A stretch of DNA of 64,000 nt from DYJK01 sp040755055 (GCA_040755055.1 JBFMBS010000012.1:1-64000); one strand, 5' to 3'; shown: positions 25,591-34,351, numbered from the stretch's first letter. The notes: a model not told the origin generated them from the sequence alone. Numbers and translations are program-made.

Positions 25591-26124
25591 CTATCTCGCA
25601 GCACGCACTCGTCCTGGATTTGCTTCAATAAACATCTGACCGTACTTGTCGCTTGCAAACTCTATGCCGTCTAAACCTAGTAGTTTGCAGTTCCCAGTTG
25701 GACTTGAATGTCCGGGATTATTCTTTCTCCAATTACTCATGATGGTGGTCTTGTAGAGTACGAGTGTCACTACTGCAATAACAGCAGCGATTGTGCAACC
25801 GCTAAGAATCATGTACACTACTTGAGCATTCCCCGAAAAATCACTGCTGGAGAAGAAGAGATCAAAGAAGGGAAAGGACGCTATAGAGAGAATGCCCCAA
25901 AGGCACATTGGTATTATCACCACCTTCCGTCTCATTCCTTCATCATGCCGTGTACACTCTTCGCAAAAGGGCACTTTGATTGACGCGGTTATCGTTTCCC
26001 TATATCCCATACCAGTTGCCGTCGAACTGTAACCCACTGTTCTTGTGTTGAAGGTTGGTGCTAGGCAACAACAACAACAGGCCGGGAAGGAGAGTTCAGT
26101 GCCTCTGGGTATTGTTACTATCAT
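25591..26124 (-). CDS. Cys-rich membrane protein of unknown function
   Basis: A 177-residue protein. Near the N-terminus there is a run of five Cys (PACCCCCLAP), then CEECTRHDEGMRR with a C-x2-C pair, and two membrane helices (about IIPMCLWGILSIASFPFF and VYMILSGCTIAAVIAVVTLV). The C-terminal cytoplasmic part ends GLDGIEFASDKYGQMFIEANPGRVRAAR. The ATG at 26124 follows GGAGGG; the longer frame from 26160 is less likely. By eye its DNA is richer in GC than its neighbours, suggesting transfer. No family recognised. Confidence 0.55.
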   Translation of the reverse strand: MIVTIPRGTELSFPACCCCCLAPTFNTRTVGYSSTATGMGYRETITASIKVPFCEECTRHDEGMRRKVVIIPMCLWGILSIASFPFFDLFFSSSDFSGNAQVVYMILSGCTIAAVIAVVTLVLYKTTIMSNWRKNNPGHSSPTGNCKLLGLDGIEFASDKYGQMFIEANPGRVRAAR

Positions 26125-26270
26125 TGTGGCCCTCCGCTTCAGTTGAATATTACGTCCCAAATTTTTGAATTCGTTTATTTTTCAAAGCACTTAAAAAATA
26201 TCCTCTATAGATATTTCAATCGAACGTACTTTTAACTCAAAAGTCCTCTGTTCAAACATGTGTAAAAATT

Positions 26271-26456
26271 GTTGTTGCTAAATCTATTTCCCAAAATCTT
26301 TTTGCGTGTGTTGGTTTGGCGATGGGGCAGAATGAAAATGATTTGTTCGGTTGACAAGAAGAGATGTTTGAAATGACAGAACTGGAGAAGAAATCATTTA
26401 TGCCCTCACCGGGAAAACTTAGAAGCAAATTAATTGAAGTTCAGTTTTTTGTCAAC
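26271..26456 (+). repeat. Direct repeat, copy B (about 186 bp)
   Basis: Same orientation as 24976-25195; lacks about 33 bases found in copy A and has scattered substitutions. It ends with the shared TTTTTTGTCAAC. Confidence 0.85.
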
Positions 26457-26467
26457 TGTGATGATAG

Positions 26468-26492
26468 CTGGAAGCTTTTAAAAAGCTTCCAG
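26468..26492 (-). terminator. Hairpin terminator after the HhH outer membrane protein gene
   Basis: CTGGAAGCTTTT-A-AAAAGCTTCCAG, perfect 12-bp arms, lying 14 bp beyond the stop codon of the minus-strand gene that ends at 26506. The A/T-rich centre limits the stem in practice. Confidence 0.55.
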
Positions 26493-26505
26493 CAATAGCG
26501 ACATT

Positions 26506-28488
26506 TCAGAAACTGAAATCCAATTGCAGACTGATTCTGTTATCAAGGTTACCTTGAATCTCGGAATCGCCGCTGCCGAGAGTTTTTTCATTTGGTTTAT
26601 ACGTTTCGGAATACTTTACCGATAATCCTAATCCAAAATCAGATGAATATTTTGCCATACAATACCAACGCGTTCCTTCGCCATAAAGAGCCGGGTTCGA
26701 CATTACACCTACTAAATCATTTTCATAAACGTACAATCTTGAATTGTATGAATCGCTCTGAAAGAGTGTTAATCTGCCGTAGAGTACCAGCTTTGAAAAG
26801 AGAGAATACTTGATATCCTGGGAAACGAGAAGGCCGTCTTCGCGGCTTTGTTCGTTAGTAGGTGATAGGTTTACGTACTCGATCCTGGTTTTCATCCAGA
26901 TATTTTTTGATGGCTTGTAAAGAATTTCACCGCGGATATTTTCAGACTTACGTTTCGATAAACCATTCTCCGAATTAATTATTTCAAGGATGTCTTTACT
27001 CTCATTTTTGTACCTGATACGCAATTCCGTGGCCGGCTGAAACTTGTAAGTGTAGTAGAAAAGTAGATCGCTTCCGTTTGAAGAGAATAGATACGAATCC
27101 GAATTGAGCGGATATTTGAATTGATCATAATAAAAATTGAAATTGCCGAAAGCAGTTTTAAGCGAGATGCCTGAATAAAAACCAACTTCATTTTGTGCCG
27201 TTCCTTTTTCGCCAAAAGATGTTCCGTGAGGTGAATAATAATTTTTCGGGAAATTCCGGAAGGAAAAAATTAGCGATAGATTTTTATCGATAAATAGTTC
27301 TGCGGTGTTGATGGATGCAACCGATGTAAAATTATAAGCGAGCTCGCCGGAAAGAAATAATTTATTTAGAGAAGCTGAATAACTAAGGGAAAGCAGATTG
27401 AAATCCGGTCCGGCTTTCTCCAGCACGGAATTGGCGGAAAATTCTCTATCGAACTGCGAATGATAAAATAACAAACCAATTCTAAAATCCCTGGTTACTG
27501 AATAATTTATTGCCGAGCCGAAAATTTCTTCTTTAACAATATCTTTATGATTTGCTTCGTTATCATACCGGTGAAATCCATCGACAAGCAGCGAATTAAT
27601 TTTATTTGTTACAGTGTCAATTGATGCATCGAGCAGATGTGACGAGAGAAACGATGTTAAAGATAGATCGTCAATTTCGAAGCTTACAGATGCACCTCTG
27701 AGGAACTGGTTTTCATCGGAACTCAGGTATGGAACAGCACCTCTATCGTTGCGGACGACCGAACCGATTGCATCCGAACTTTTGGAGAATGAATAGGGCC
27801 CCCATAATGCCAATCCTTGCCCGAATTCAAAAATGAAATCGCCTAATATTAGTTTCTTGATAAAGGCAGCATCTTTAATCATCAAATTAAAAGCATAAAA
27901 ATCCGTTAAAGAATTTTCGCCGGCGTCTTTCTCGGTAATAATCCCGGCTTCAATTTTATCGTGTGCGTTTAACTGCAGACGGTTATAAAATTTAAATTTA
28001 GAACCATAATACTTATTCTCAAGAAAGGCGCTGCGGTCCTGGAGATCGCTTTGTGTACGTGCTCTATACCGGAATTTTATATTCTCGAATTTTTGTGATA
28101 CGGCTTCCAAAAAAGAAATGTCTTCTTCATCACCTAAGATTAGAAACGGCAGAACTTTTTGTATTACCTCTTCGCCTACACCTTCGATATTTTTCATTTG
28201 TTCCGGGGCATGGATTCCGCCTTGCAGATTTCTATGCCGGATGATAGCGCTTGCCAAAGCATAGTTAAGGTAAGGTAAGTTTTGCAGCTCACGGATAGAC
28301 GCTGTGTTCAGCCTGATAGGATTATTTAAATAGTATTCAATTAGATCAAAGATTTGCGAATCATCATTATCCCGTGTAATATCTTCAAGAAGATCATTAA
28401 GTTCTTCCAACTGGTTGTATGTTGTATCGGTCTGCGGATAAACAGTTGCGGTAAGAAGAACAATTGATATAAGCAAAAGAAATTTCAT
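26506..28488 (-). CDS. Outer membrane beta-barrel protein with N-terminal helix-hairpin-helix motifs
   Basis: Signal peptide (1 to about 18). Residues 60-120 contain ComEA-like HhH motifs (NTASIRELQNLPYLNYALASAII and NIEGVGEEVIQKVLPFL). From about 140 to 660 it is a series of amphipathic beta strands ending in the outer-membrane signature LQLDFSF with terminal Phe. HhH motifs usually bind DNA, which is odd for an exported protein. Bacteroidota and Chlorobi commonly encode this architecture without known function. It follows the PorV-like gene by three bases. Confidence 0.75.
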   Translation of the reverse strand: MKFLLLISIVLLTATVYPQTDTTYNQLEELNDLLEDITRDNDDSQIFDLIEYYLNNPIRLNTASIRELQNLPYLNYALASAIIRHRNLQGGIHAPEQMKNIEGVGEEVIQKVLPFLILGDEEDISFLEAVSQKFENIKFRYRARTQSDLQDRSAFLENKYYGSKFKFYNRLQLNAHDKIEAGIITEKDAGENSLTDFYAFNLMIKDAAFIKKLILGDFIFEFGQGLALWGPYSFSKSSDAIGSVVRNDRGAVPYLSSDENQFLRGASVSFEIDDLSLTSFLSSHLLDASIDTVTNKINSLLVDGFHRYDNEANHKDIVKEEIFGSAINYSVTRDFRIGLLFYHSQFDREFSANSVLEKAGPDFNLLSLSYSASLNKLFLSGELAYNFTSVASINTAELFIDKNLSLIFSFRNFPKNYYSPHGTSFGEKGTAQNEVGFYSGISLKTAFGNFNFYYDQFKYPLNSDSYLFSSNGSDLLFYYTYKFQPATELRIRYKNESKDILEIINSENGLSKRKSENIRGEILYKPSKNIWMKTRIEYVNLSPTNEQSREDGLLVSQDIKYSLFSKLVLYGRLTLFQSDSYNSRLYVYENDLVGVMSNPALYGEGTRWYCMAKYSSDFGLGLSVKYSETYKPNEKTLGSGDSEIQGNLDNRISLQLDFSF

Positions 28489-28491
28489 TTA

Positions 28492-29310
28492 TTATTTGTC
28501 TGAAGCGAATCGCAGTATTAATCCAAACTGGTGTGTTAATCCAAGATCAGGATGAGAAGTTACGGCATAATCAGCCTGGATAAAGTCATATAAAATACCA
28601 ACACCGCCCGAATAAGAATTTGTTTCGGTCGCTGTGCCAAGTCTCAAGACCAGAAAATCAATCGGTCTATATTCGGTTCCAAAAAGTACCGATGCCTCAA
28701 AGTTAATTTCTTTTCTTATTGCTAAATAAGTATTTAATTCATCGATGATTTTATAACTTATACCGCTCGCAAATACAACCGGTATTTGGTCGTCTTCATC
28801 TGCAATGGTTGTCCTGGTAATGTTTTCAATACTTAAACCAATATTTATTTCTTGAGTAAGAGCGATTATGCTGCCGGCATTAATTATTAGATATCCCCGG
28901 CTGCCGTAATTTTTTATTGAAACGTTTTTATATACAGCGGTTACACCGAGTTTAAACGAATTGCTAATAATTCTACCGTATCCTAAAGCAATTTTAGTTT
29001 CTTTGTAAAGTTCGAAACCGTAAATCATAAATCCGGCGCCAAACGAACCGATCGAAGTTGGTTCTACATAAGACCCGAATGCATTGGACAATTCTTTTAC
29101 ACCGAAAGGAGCCGGCGAATAATAAAATCCTATTTCACGATTGGTTGTTTCAGCTATTCCGGCCGGGTTATTGAAAAGAGAAAAAGCATCTCCTTTACCG
29201 GCAACATCGGAGTGAGCAAGTGCAATTTGGCGAGCACCCGGATTAATTTGTGAGAAACTTTGTGCTGTAATGAAAAGTAGAAAGACAGAGATTGTTATTT
29301 TCTGTTTCAT
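28492..29310 (-). CDS. PorV/PorQ-like outer membrane protein
   Basis: Signal peptide (MKQKITISVFLLFITAQSFS), then the N-terminal pattern GARQIALAHSDVAGKGDAFSLFNNPAGIAE that marks the PorV/UPF0164-like family, and beta strands to the C-terminus with GVGILYDFIQADYAV and HQFGLILRF. In type IX secretion, PorV-family proteins shuttle or anchor cargo; this shorter paralogue (272 residues) may have a different job. It is co-transcribed with the HhH outer membrane protein. Confidence 0.7.
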   Translation of the reverse strand: MKQKITISVFLLFITAQSFSQINPGARQIALAHSDVAGKGDAFSLFNNPAGIAETTNREIGFYYSPAPFGVKELSNAFGSYVEPTSIGSFGAGFMIYGFELYKETKIALGYGRIISNSFKLGVTAVYKNVSIKNYGSRGYLIINAGSIIALTQEINIGLSIENITRTTIADEDDQIPVVFASGISYKIIDELNTYLAIRKEINFEASVLFGTEYRPIDFLVLRLGTATETNSYSGGVGILYDFIQADYAVTSHPDLGLTHQFGLILRFASDK

Positions 29311-29382
29311 TATGGATGCAACATAAAGGATTGTATTAAATTTTTCAATTCTCTATTTTCATATTAAGAAAATGGGCAGACA

Positions 29383-30267
29383 ATGAAAAAATATTATTTG
29401 TTGTTTTTCTTTATCGCTTTAACTTCGATTTATTGCCAGGAATTAGAAGCCGTTGTTGAAATAAACACAGAACAGCTTACCACTGCCGGAAGAGAGAGAC
29501 TGGAGAATTTCAAATACCAGGTTCAGGATTATTTGAATAATACAAAGTTTACGCGCCAGCCATGGGAAGGCGATAAGATCAAATGTAATTTTAATATTTT
29601 CTTTACGGAATCTGCTAATGAAACTTCTTATGGTGCACAGTTAGTTGTAGTTAGCCAAAGACCTATTGAAGGTTCTTTAATGAATTCATTGATGCTTAAT
29701 ATACTCGATAATTCGTGGCTTTTTACTTATGAAAAAAATCAAGCTATGTATTATAACCAGACGGATTTTGATGCACTGACAAGTTTGCTGGATTTTTATG
29801 CTTATATAATAATTGGATTCGATTTAGATTCATATTATCGTTTGGGCGGTACCGAACTCTTCTCTAAAGCTTTGGAAATAGCCGTAAGAGGAGCCAGCAC
29901 TAAGTATTCGCAAGGATGGCAGTCCGAAAGTTCTACTTATAATAGGCGCGGATTGGTTGACGATCTTGTAAATGCAAAATTTCAACAGCTCCGGTCGGAC
30001 ATTTTTGATTATCACTACAACGGAATAGATATTTACGATACCGAAGATAAACCCGAAGCAATTATTAACATTTCAAAATTGGTGTTGAATTTATACAAGG
30101 TCAAAGACCAGATTAGTGCAAGAAGTGTATTGATGAAAGTATTTTTTGATGCCAAAGCCGGTGAGATTGCACAATACCTTAAAGAGTATCCCGATAAAGA
30201 AATTTATAACAAACTCAAGAAATTGGATCCGCCTCATATTTCAAAATATGAAGAGGCATTGAAATAA
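29383..30267 (+). CDS. porD: DUF4835 protein, PorD-like type IX secretion component
   Basis: Signal peptide ending SIYC-Q, then the DUF4835 body: QPWEGDKIKCNFNIFF, VVSQRPIEGS, FTYEKNQAMYYNQTDFDALTSLLDFYAYIIIGFDLDSY, GGTELFSKAL and SARSVLMKVFFDAKAGEIAQYL. This family is PorD in type IX secretion and gliding bacteria. Other T9SS core genes are not in the window, so participation in a working T9SS is inferred. A promoter-like TTG-N20-TATTTTCA (29331-29361) precedes it. It is divergent from the PorV-like gene. Confidence 0.8.
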   Translation: MKKYYLLFFFIALTSIYCQELEAVVEINTEQLTTAGRERLENFKYQVQDYLNNTKFTRQPWEGDKIKCNFNIFFTESANETSYGAQLVVVSQRPIEGSLMNSLMLNILDNSWLFTYEKNQAMYYNQTDFDALTSLLDFYAYIIIGFDLDSYYRLGGTELFSKALEIAVRGASTKYSQGWQSESSTYNRRGLVDDLVNAKFQQLRSDIFDYHYNGIDIYDTEDKPEAIINISKLVLNLYKVKDQISARSVLMKVFFDAKAGEIAQYLKEYPDKEIYNKLKKLDPPHISKYEEALK

Positions 30268-30268
30268 T

Positions 30269-31390
30269 TTATATACCTATTTGGTAGATTCTATATTTCT
30301 TATAAACCGAACCTTTCATAGCAACGGCACCGCGGTTCATCATATCATTATCTTCCAAAACCCAGCTCGCTTCTCCAAGCAAAATTCCAAGTCTGCGCGC
30401 ACGGTTTACAATTTCCCAGTAAAAAACAGCATCTAAACCCTTCTTTTGGAACTCAGGTATAATTCCTAAGGTGATGATACGTGACCACGTAATTTTTTTC
30501 TTCTGGGTAAAAAGTTTTAGAAAGCCAAATGGAAATAGCTGACCATTCATTGATTTAAAGATTTGATTATAGTCCAACAGTACCAAAGCAAAGCCAACAA
30601 GTTTGCCTTCTATTTCACCAAATAAAACTAATGAAGGTTCAACAAGTGGTTTCAAATCCTTTGCCATAGCATCAATTTCCGGTTCAGTCATGGGGATAAA
30701 TCCCCAGTTAGGTGCCCAGGCTTTGTTATAAACGTATTTTACTTTGTCTAATTCGGAATTAAATTTTTTCATATTGAGTTCGCTGATTTTTAATCCCGAT
30801 CTCTTTTGTGCTGCTTCAGCAATTCTCCTGATTTTATCAGCCGACAAAACTCTGTCAGATTCCAGTTTGTATGCATTCAGATCTTTTGCTTTCTTCATTC
30901 CATATTTTTCGCACAATTCTAAGTAGTATTCAGGATTGTACGGCATCAGTATTCTTGGTTCGTCGTCAAATCCTTCCAGCAGCATTCCATACTCATCATT
31001 TGAAGAAGGATTCGCCGGTCCGCGCATACCATCGCAGCCTTTCAGCTTAAGCCACTCTTTTGCCGAATCAAATAATTTGTTCGCAACAGTTTGATCGTTA
31101 ATCGATTCAAAGAATCCGAAGAAACCAACTTTATCGTTATGGTATTGATTGTGCAAATCATTTTTTATTGCAGCAATTCTTCCGACAAGTTCACCGTTTC
31201 TTTCGGCAAGGAATAATTCCATTTCTGCATGTTGAAAGAATGGATTTTTTTCTTTGTCGAGTAATTTTAATCTATCATAAATAAGCGGGGGAACCCAGTG
31301 AGGGTAATTCGGGTAAATTTCCCACTGGAATTTTACAAAATCTTTTAATTCACTTTTTGTTTTAACAGTTTTAATCTTGATATCCGACAT
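30269..31390 (-). CDS. GNAT-fold acyltransferase, candidate bacterial ceramide synthase
   Basis: A 373-residue protein with two acetyltransferase-like halves: IKTVKTKSELKDFVKFQWEIY, NPFFQHAEMELFLAERNGELVGRIAA, GCDGMRGPANPSSNDEYGMLLEGFD, then LVLFGEIEGKLVGFALVLLDY and IITLGIIPEFQKKGLDAVFYWE. The family is usually annotated only as GNAT or hypothetical. Its position immediately downstream of a serine-palmitoyltransferase-like gene matches bacterial ceramide loci, where a GNAT-like protein N-acylates the sphingoid base. That role is inference from context. The ATG at 31390 follows AAGGTG; the frame is open to 31411. A hairpin terminator precedes it. Confidence 0.7.
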   Translation of the reverse strand: MSDIKIKTVKTKSELKDFVKFQWEIYPNYPHWVPPLIYDRLKLLDKEKNPFFQHAEMELFLAERNGELVGRIAAIKNDLHNQYHNDKVGFFGFFESINDQTVANKLFDSAKEWLKLKGCDGMRGPANPSSNDEYGMLLEGFDDEPRILMPYNPEYYLELCEKYGMKKAKDLNAYKLESDRVLSADKIRRIAEAAQKRSGLKISELNMKKFNSELDKVKYVYNKAWAPNWGFIPMTEPEIDAMAKDLKPLVEPSLVLFGEIEGKLVGFALVLLDYNQIFKSMNGQLFPFGFLKLFTQKKKITWSRIITLGIIPEFQKKGLDAVFYWEIVNRARRLGILLGEASWVLEDNDMMNRGAVAMKGSVYKKYRIYQIGI

Positions 31391-31402
31391 TTTGCACCTT
31401 AA

Positions 31403-31431
31403 AAAAAGCATACTTGTTCAGTATGCTTTTT
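31403..31431 (-). terminator. Intrinsic terminator between the SPT-like gene and the GNAT-like gene
   Basis: AAAAAGCATACT and AGTATGCTTTTT, perfect 12-bp arms around a 5-base loop, with a run of seven T on the minus strand. It would reduce transcription from the SPT-like gene into the GNAT-like gene. Confidence 0.7.
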
Positions 31432-31442
31432 ATTCCGGGACG

Positions 31443-32639
31443 TTAGATGAGCCCCAATTCTTTACCAACCTTTTTGAAAGTCTCGATAATGAAATCCAGA
31501 TGTTCATCCTCGTGTGTTGACATATACGAAGTTCTCATCATTTGTCTTCCTTGCGGAACACCGGGTGAGATAAATACATTAACGAAAACGCCGGCGTCGT
31601 ACAATTTGCGCCACATCTGGAAGGCCAGTCCATCATCTCCAACAATAACCGGAACGATAGCCGTTCTTCCTTCAATAACTTTGAAACCGGCTTCAATGAA
31701 TCCTTTTCTAATTCTGTTTGCATTGCCGATCAATTTTTCTACACGCCATGGTTCTTGTTCCAACAGATCCAATGCGGCGAGTGCTGCAGCAACAGCCGCC
31801 GGGGTAGGAGATGCGCTAAAAATTAATGCCGATGAGTTATGTTTTAAATAATTGATAACTCTTTCAGGCCCGGCAACAAAACCGCCCAGGGAAGCAAATG
31901 TTTTGCTGAATGTTCCCATTGTCAAATCAACTTCTTTTTCAAGGTTGAATTCGCTTGCCGTACCTCGTCCGCCTTTGCCAATTACGCCAACTGAATGCGC
32001 ATCGTCGATCAAGGTTTTTGCATTATATTTTTTTGCAAGTTCAACAAGTTTGGGCAGATTAACAATCTCTCCGCCGGTACTGAAAACTCCATCGCTTACA
32101 ACTAACTTTGGAGCATCAATAGGAAGTTTGTTTAAGACTCTTTCAAGATCAGCCATATCATTGTGTTTGTAGCGTTCAAGATTAGCCATAATTCCTTTTG
32201 CCATAACTTGTCCGGCTACTATACATGCGTGATTGTCCTTATCCGAAACAACGTACTCGTTTCTACCCTGGACTAAGGTAGGTATAATACCTTGAGCTGT
32301 CTGGTAACCGGTACTATACAATAAAACAGCTTCGACACCAAAAAATTTTGCAAGCCGCTCTTCAAGTTCGATATGTAAATCAAGTGTACCGGTAAGATAA
32401 CGTGAGCCGGAACAGCCGGTACCATATTTTTTAACAGCATTTAATGCGGCTTCCTTAACTTTGGGATGTGCAGTCAAACCTAAATAATTATTTGAACCAG
32501 CCATAACAATTTTACGACCTTCAATCTGAACCACCGGTCCTTCATTTTCTTCAATTGGTCTGAAATAAGGATAAAAACCCATTGCCTTAACTTCATCTGC
32601 ACGGGTAAAATCGTAACACTTCTTAAATAAATCCTCCAA
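31443..32639 (-). CDS. spt: Serine palmitoyltransferase-like PLP-dependent alpha-oxoamine synthase
   Basis: Condenses an amino acid with an acyl-CoA thioester. The N-terminus GFYPYFRPIEENEGPVV-IEGRKIVMAGSNNYLGL is of the serine palmitoyltransferase/KBL type rather than BioF. Further signatures are GTGCSGSRYLTGT, DDAHSVGVIG and the PLP lysine in MGTFSKTFASLGGF, ending with IVPVIVGDD. A neighbouring GNAT-like gene and an SDR gene support sphingolipid synthesis; KBL (threonine catabolism) is the main alternative. The start is TTG behind a strong GGAGGAA. Length 398 is typical. Confidence 0.8.
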   Translation of the reverse strand: MEDLFKKCYDFTRADEVKAMGFYPYFRPIEENEGPVVQIEGRKIVMAGSNNYLGLTAHPKVKEAALNAVKKYGTGCSGSRYLTGTLDLHIELEERLAKFFGVEAVLLYSTGYQTAQGIIPTLVQGRNEYVVSDKDNHACIVAGQVMAKGIMANLERYKHNDMADLERVLNKLPIDAPKLVVSDGVFSTGGEIVNLPKLVELAKKYNAKTLIDDAHSVGVIGKGGRGTASEFNLEKEVDLTMGTFSKTFASLGGFVAGPERVINYLKHNSSALIFSASPTPAAVAAALAALDLLEQEPWRVEKLIGNANRIRKGFIEAGFKVIEGRTAIVPVIVGDDGLAFQMWRKLYDAGVFVNVFISPGVPQGRQMMRTSYMSTHEDEHLDFIIETFKKVGKELGLI

Positions 32640-32751
32640 TATTCCTCCAGATTATTTTCTTCTTTAATTTTTATATATGTATGAAAATTATTTAATTAGA
32701 ATTACCAATTAACTTAAACAATATAATGAAAATTAATAATTTATTAACACT

Positions 32752-33744
32752 ATGAATCCTAAAATAATCTCTGTGGTAACGGGAGCGTCCGGTTTTGTTG
32801 GAAGCCATGTTGTAGATCGTCTCTTAAGCGAAGGGCATCATGTCAAATGTATTTTGAGAGAAACAAGTTCTAAAAGATGGTTGGAAGGAAAGCCGGTAGA
32901 AATTATTAATAGCGGTTTAACGGATAAAGAAAATCTTAGAAAGGTTCTATCGGGTGCCGATTATCTCTATCATATTGCCGGGGTTGTTAAATCGAAGAGA
33001 GAGGATGGTTACTTTAAAGGCAATGTTGAAACAACTAGCAATTTGCTCGATGTTTTATGTGAGGTAAACACTAATATCAAACGGGTGATTATAGTCAGCA
33101 GTCTTACTGCATGCGGTCCTTCTTACGATAATAAAATTTGTAACGAAGAAACTATTGAACACCCGATCACAACTTATGGTAGAAGCAAACTTACCCAAGA
33201 GCAGCTTGCAAAAAAGTATATGGATAAACTTCCTATTACAATCATCAGACCGCCGGCAGTATATGGACCGCGCGATACTGAGATATATCTTGTTTTTAAA
33301 ATGTATAAGATGGGTTTAATGACCCTGATTGGATTTAATAAAAAAGTATTAAGCTTGGTTTATATAGATGATCTTGTGGATGGAATTTATACCGCATCTG
33401 TTTCTGAAAAAGCTATTAACCAGACATATTTTATCTCCGCGAAAGAAATCAATGATTGGAAACAAGTTGGTGGTTATATAGGAGAAGCACTTGGCAGAAA
33501 AGCCCTATACTTAAGATTGCCTCATTTCTTAGTCTATACAGTTGCTGCGGTTGCACAGTTCTTAGCTCTCTTCAGCTCAAAAGCGGCTACGATGAATTTA
33601 GAGAAGGCGAGAGATTTTGTTCAGGAATCCTGGACTTGTGATATAACAAAAGCTGAAAAGGAGCTTGGTTTCCGCCAGCGTGTTCCAACTAAGGAAGGAA
33701 TTAAAAAGAGTATCGATTGGTATCGGCAAATGAAATGGCTTTGA
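32752..33744 (+). CDS. NAD-dependent epimerase/dehydratase family (extended SDR), candidate 3-ketosphinganine reductase
   Basis: Rossmann-fold extended SDR of 330 residues: TGASGFVGSHVVDRLL (nucleotide loop), YLYHIAGVV, VSSLTACGPS, the catalytic pair YGRSK near residue 142, and RPPAVYGPRD. A hydrophobic stretch near residue 255 (HFLVYTVAAVAQFLALF) could attach it to the membrane. Divergent from the SPT-like gene, it resembles the SDR reductase (CerR) of bacterial ceramide loci. A sugar or steroid epimerase/reductase role cannot be excluded from sequence alone. Confidence 0.75.
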   Translation: MNPKIISVVTGASGFVGSHVVDRLLSEGHHVKCILRETSSKRWLEGKPVEIINSGLTDKENLRKVLSGADYLYHIAGVVKSKREDGYFKGNVETTSNLLDVLCEVNTNIKRVIIVSSLTACGPSYDNKICNEETIEHPITTYGRSKLTQEQLAKKYMDKLPITIIRPPAVYGPRDTEIYLVFKMYKMGLMTLIGFNKKVLSLVYIDDLVDGIYTASVSEKAINQTYFISAKEINDWKQVGGYIGEALGRKALYLRLPHFLVYTVAAVAQFLALFSSKAATMNLEKARDFVQESWTCDITKAEKELGFRQRVPTKEGIKKSIDWYRQMKWL

Positions 33745-33759
33745 TCAATTGAGAAATTA

Positions 33760-33809
33760 GAATTGCGAATTGAGAGTTTGAATTAATTGAAATTCTCAAT
33801 TTGCAATTC
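33760..33809. terminator. Inverted repeat between convergent genes, possible bidirectional terminator
   Basis: GAATTGCGAATTGAGA (33760-33775) pairs with TCTCAATTTGCAATTC (33794-33809) at 15 of 16 positions around an 18-base loop, between the convergent SDR and cytochrome genes. It is also a simple-sequence tract like the other intergenic repeats of this window. Confidence 0.4.
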
Positions 33810-33823
33810 TCCATTTTCAATTC

Positions 33824-34234
33824 TTAATTATTCTTCGCTCCTTCTTTAACCCACGTTCTTATGCCTTGTATTTGATTACTTGTTAATGGTCTGAAGCCAA
33901 TCGGGGGCATCGGCTCGGTCGTTTTGCCTTCTACAGCCCATACAAGTGTGCTGTTATCTGGTGAACCGGGAGCTACTACTAAATAGCTTTCAGTCGTGTT
34001 GGCATAACTTGTCAAACTTAAACTGCCGGCTCTGTCGCTATCATTATGGCACCCGGAATTGTTGCACCTTGCGTTGAACAACGGTTGTATATAAACGGAG
34101 TAACTTACATTTGATGATGGAATAATTACATTATCAAGTTCATCCTGGTTGATTGTATCGTCGCATGCTGAGAACGAGATTAAAGATGTAAATAGAATGA
34201 CAAATAAAAAATTATATAACTTTTGTTTATTCAT
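33824..34234 (-). CDS. Cytochrome c-like lipoprotein with CX4CH heme motif
   Basis: Lipoprotein signal with lipobox SAC at Cys24. The motif RCNNSGCHND (C57-x4-C62-H63) is a heme-attachment-like site with four rather than two intervening residues, followed by AGSLSLTSYA, VVAPGSPDNSTLVWAVEG, EPMPPIGFRPLT and IRTWVKEGA. This is the planctomycete-type cytochrome C pattern with a possible Met ligand in EPMPP. Its role is probably electron transfer or a surface-associated sensor. A good promoter precedes it. Confidence 0.72.
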   Translation of the reverse strand: MNKQKLYNFLFVILFTSLISFSACDDTINQDELDNVIIPSSNVSYSVYIQPLFNARCNNSGCHNDSDRAGSLSLTSYANTTESYLVVAPGSPDNSTLVWAVEGKTTEPMPPIGFRPLTSNQIQGIRTWVKEGAKNN

Positions 34235-34258
34235 AGCAGATATTAATTAAATTTGTTG

Positions 34259-34289
34259 CAAAGATATTCTTGATTTGCAAACAATTCAA
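34259..34289 (-). promoter_or_regulatory. Bacteroidota-type promoter of the cytochrome-like lipoprotein gene
   Basis: On the minus strand, TTG (34287-34289), a 20-base spacer, and TATCTTTG (34259-34266), an exact TAnnTTTG match. The start codon is 25 bases downstream. Confidence 0.6.
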
Positions 34290-34351
34290 TGCTTTGATTC
34301 AGCAATTTAAAATTTTATTTTAATATGCACTGAACCACAGAAGGGGTTATT

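Noticed and set aside
29331..29361. Promoter for the PorD-like gene (TTG-N20-TATTTTCA)
   Set aside because: The spacing fits but the -7 box matches only four of six fixed positions; mentioned in the gene entry instead of listed as a feature.
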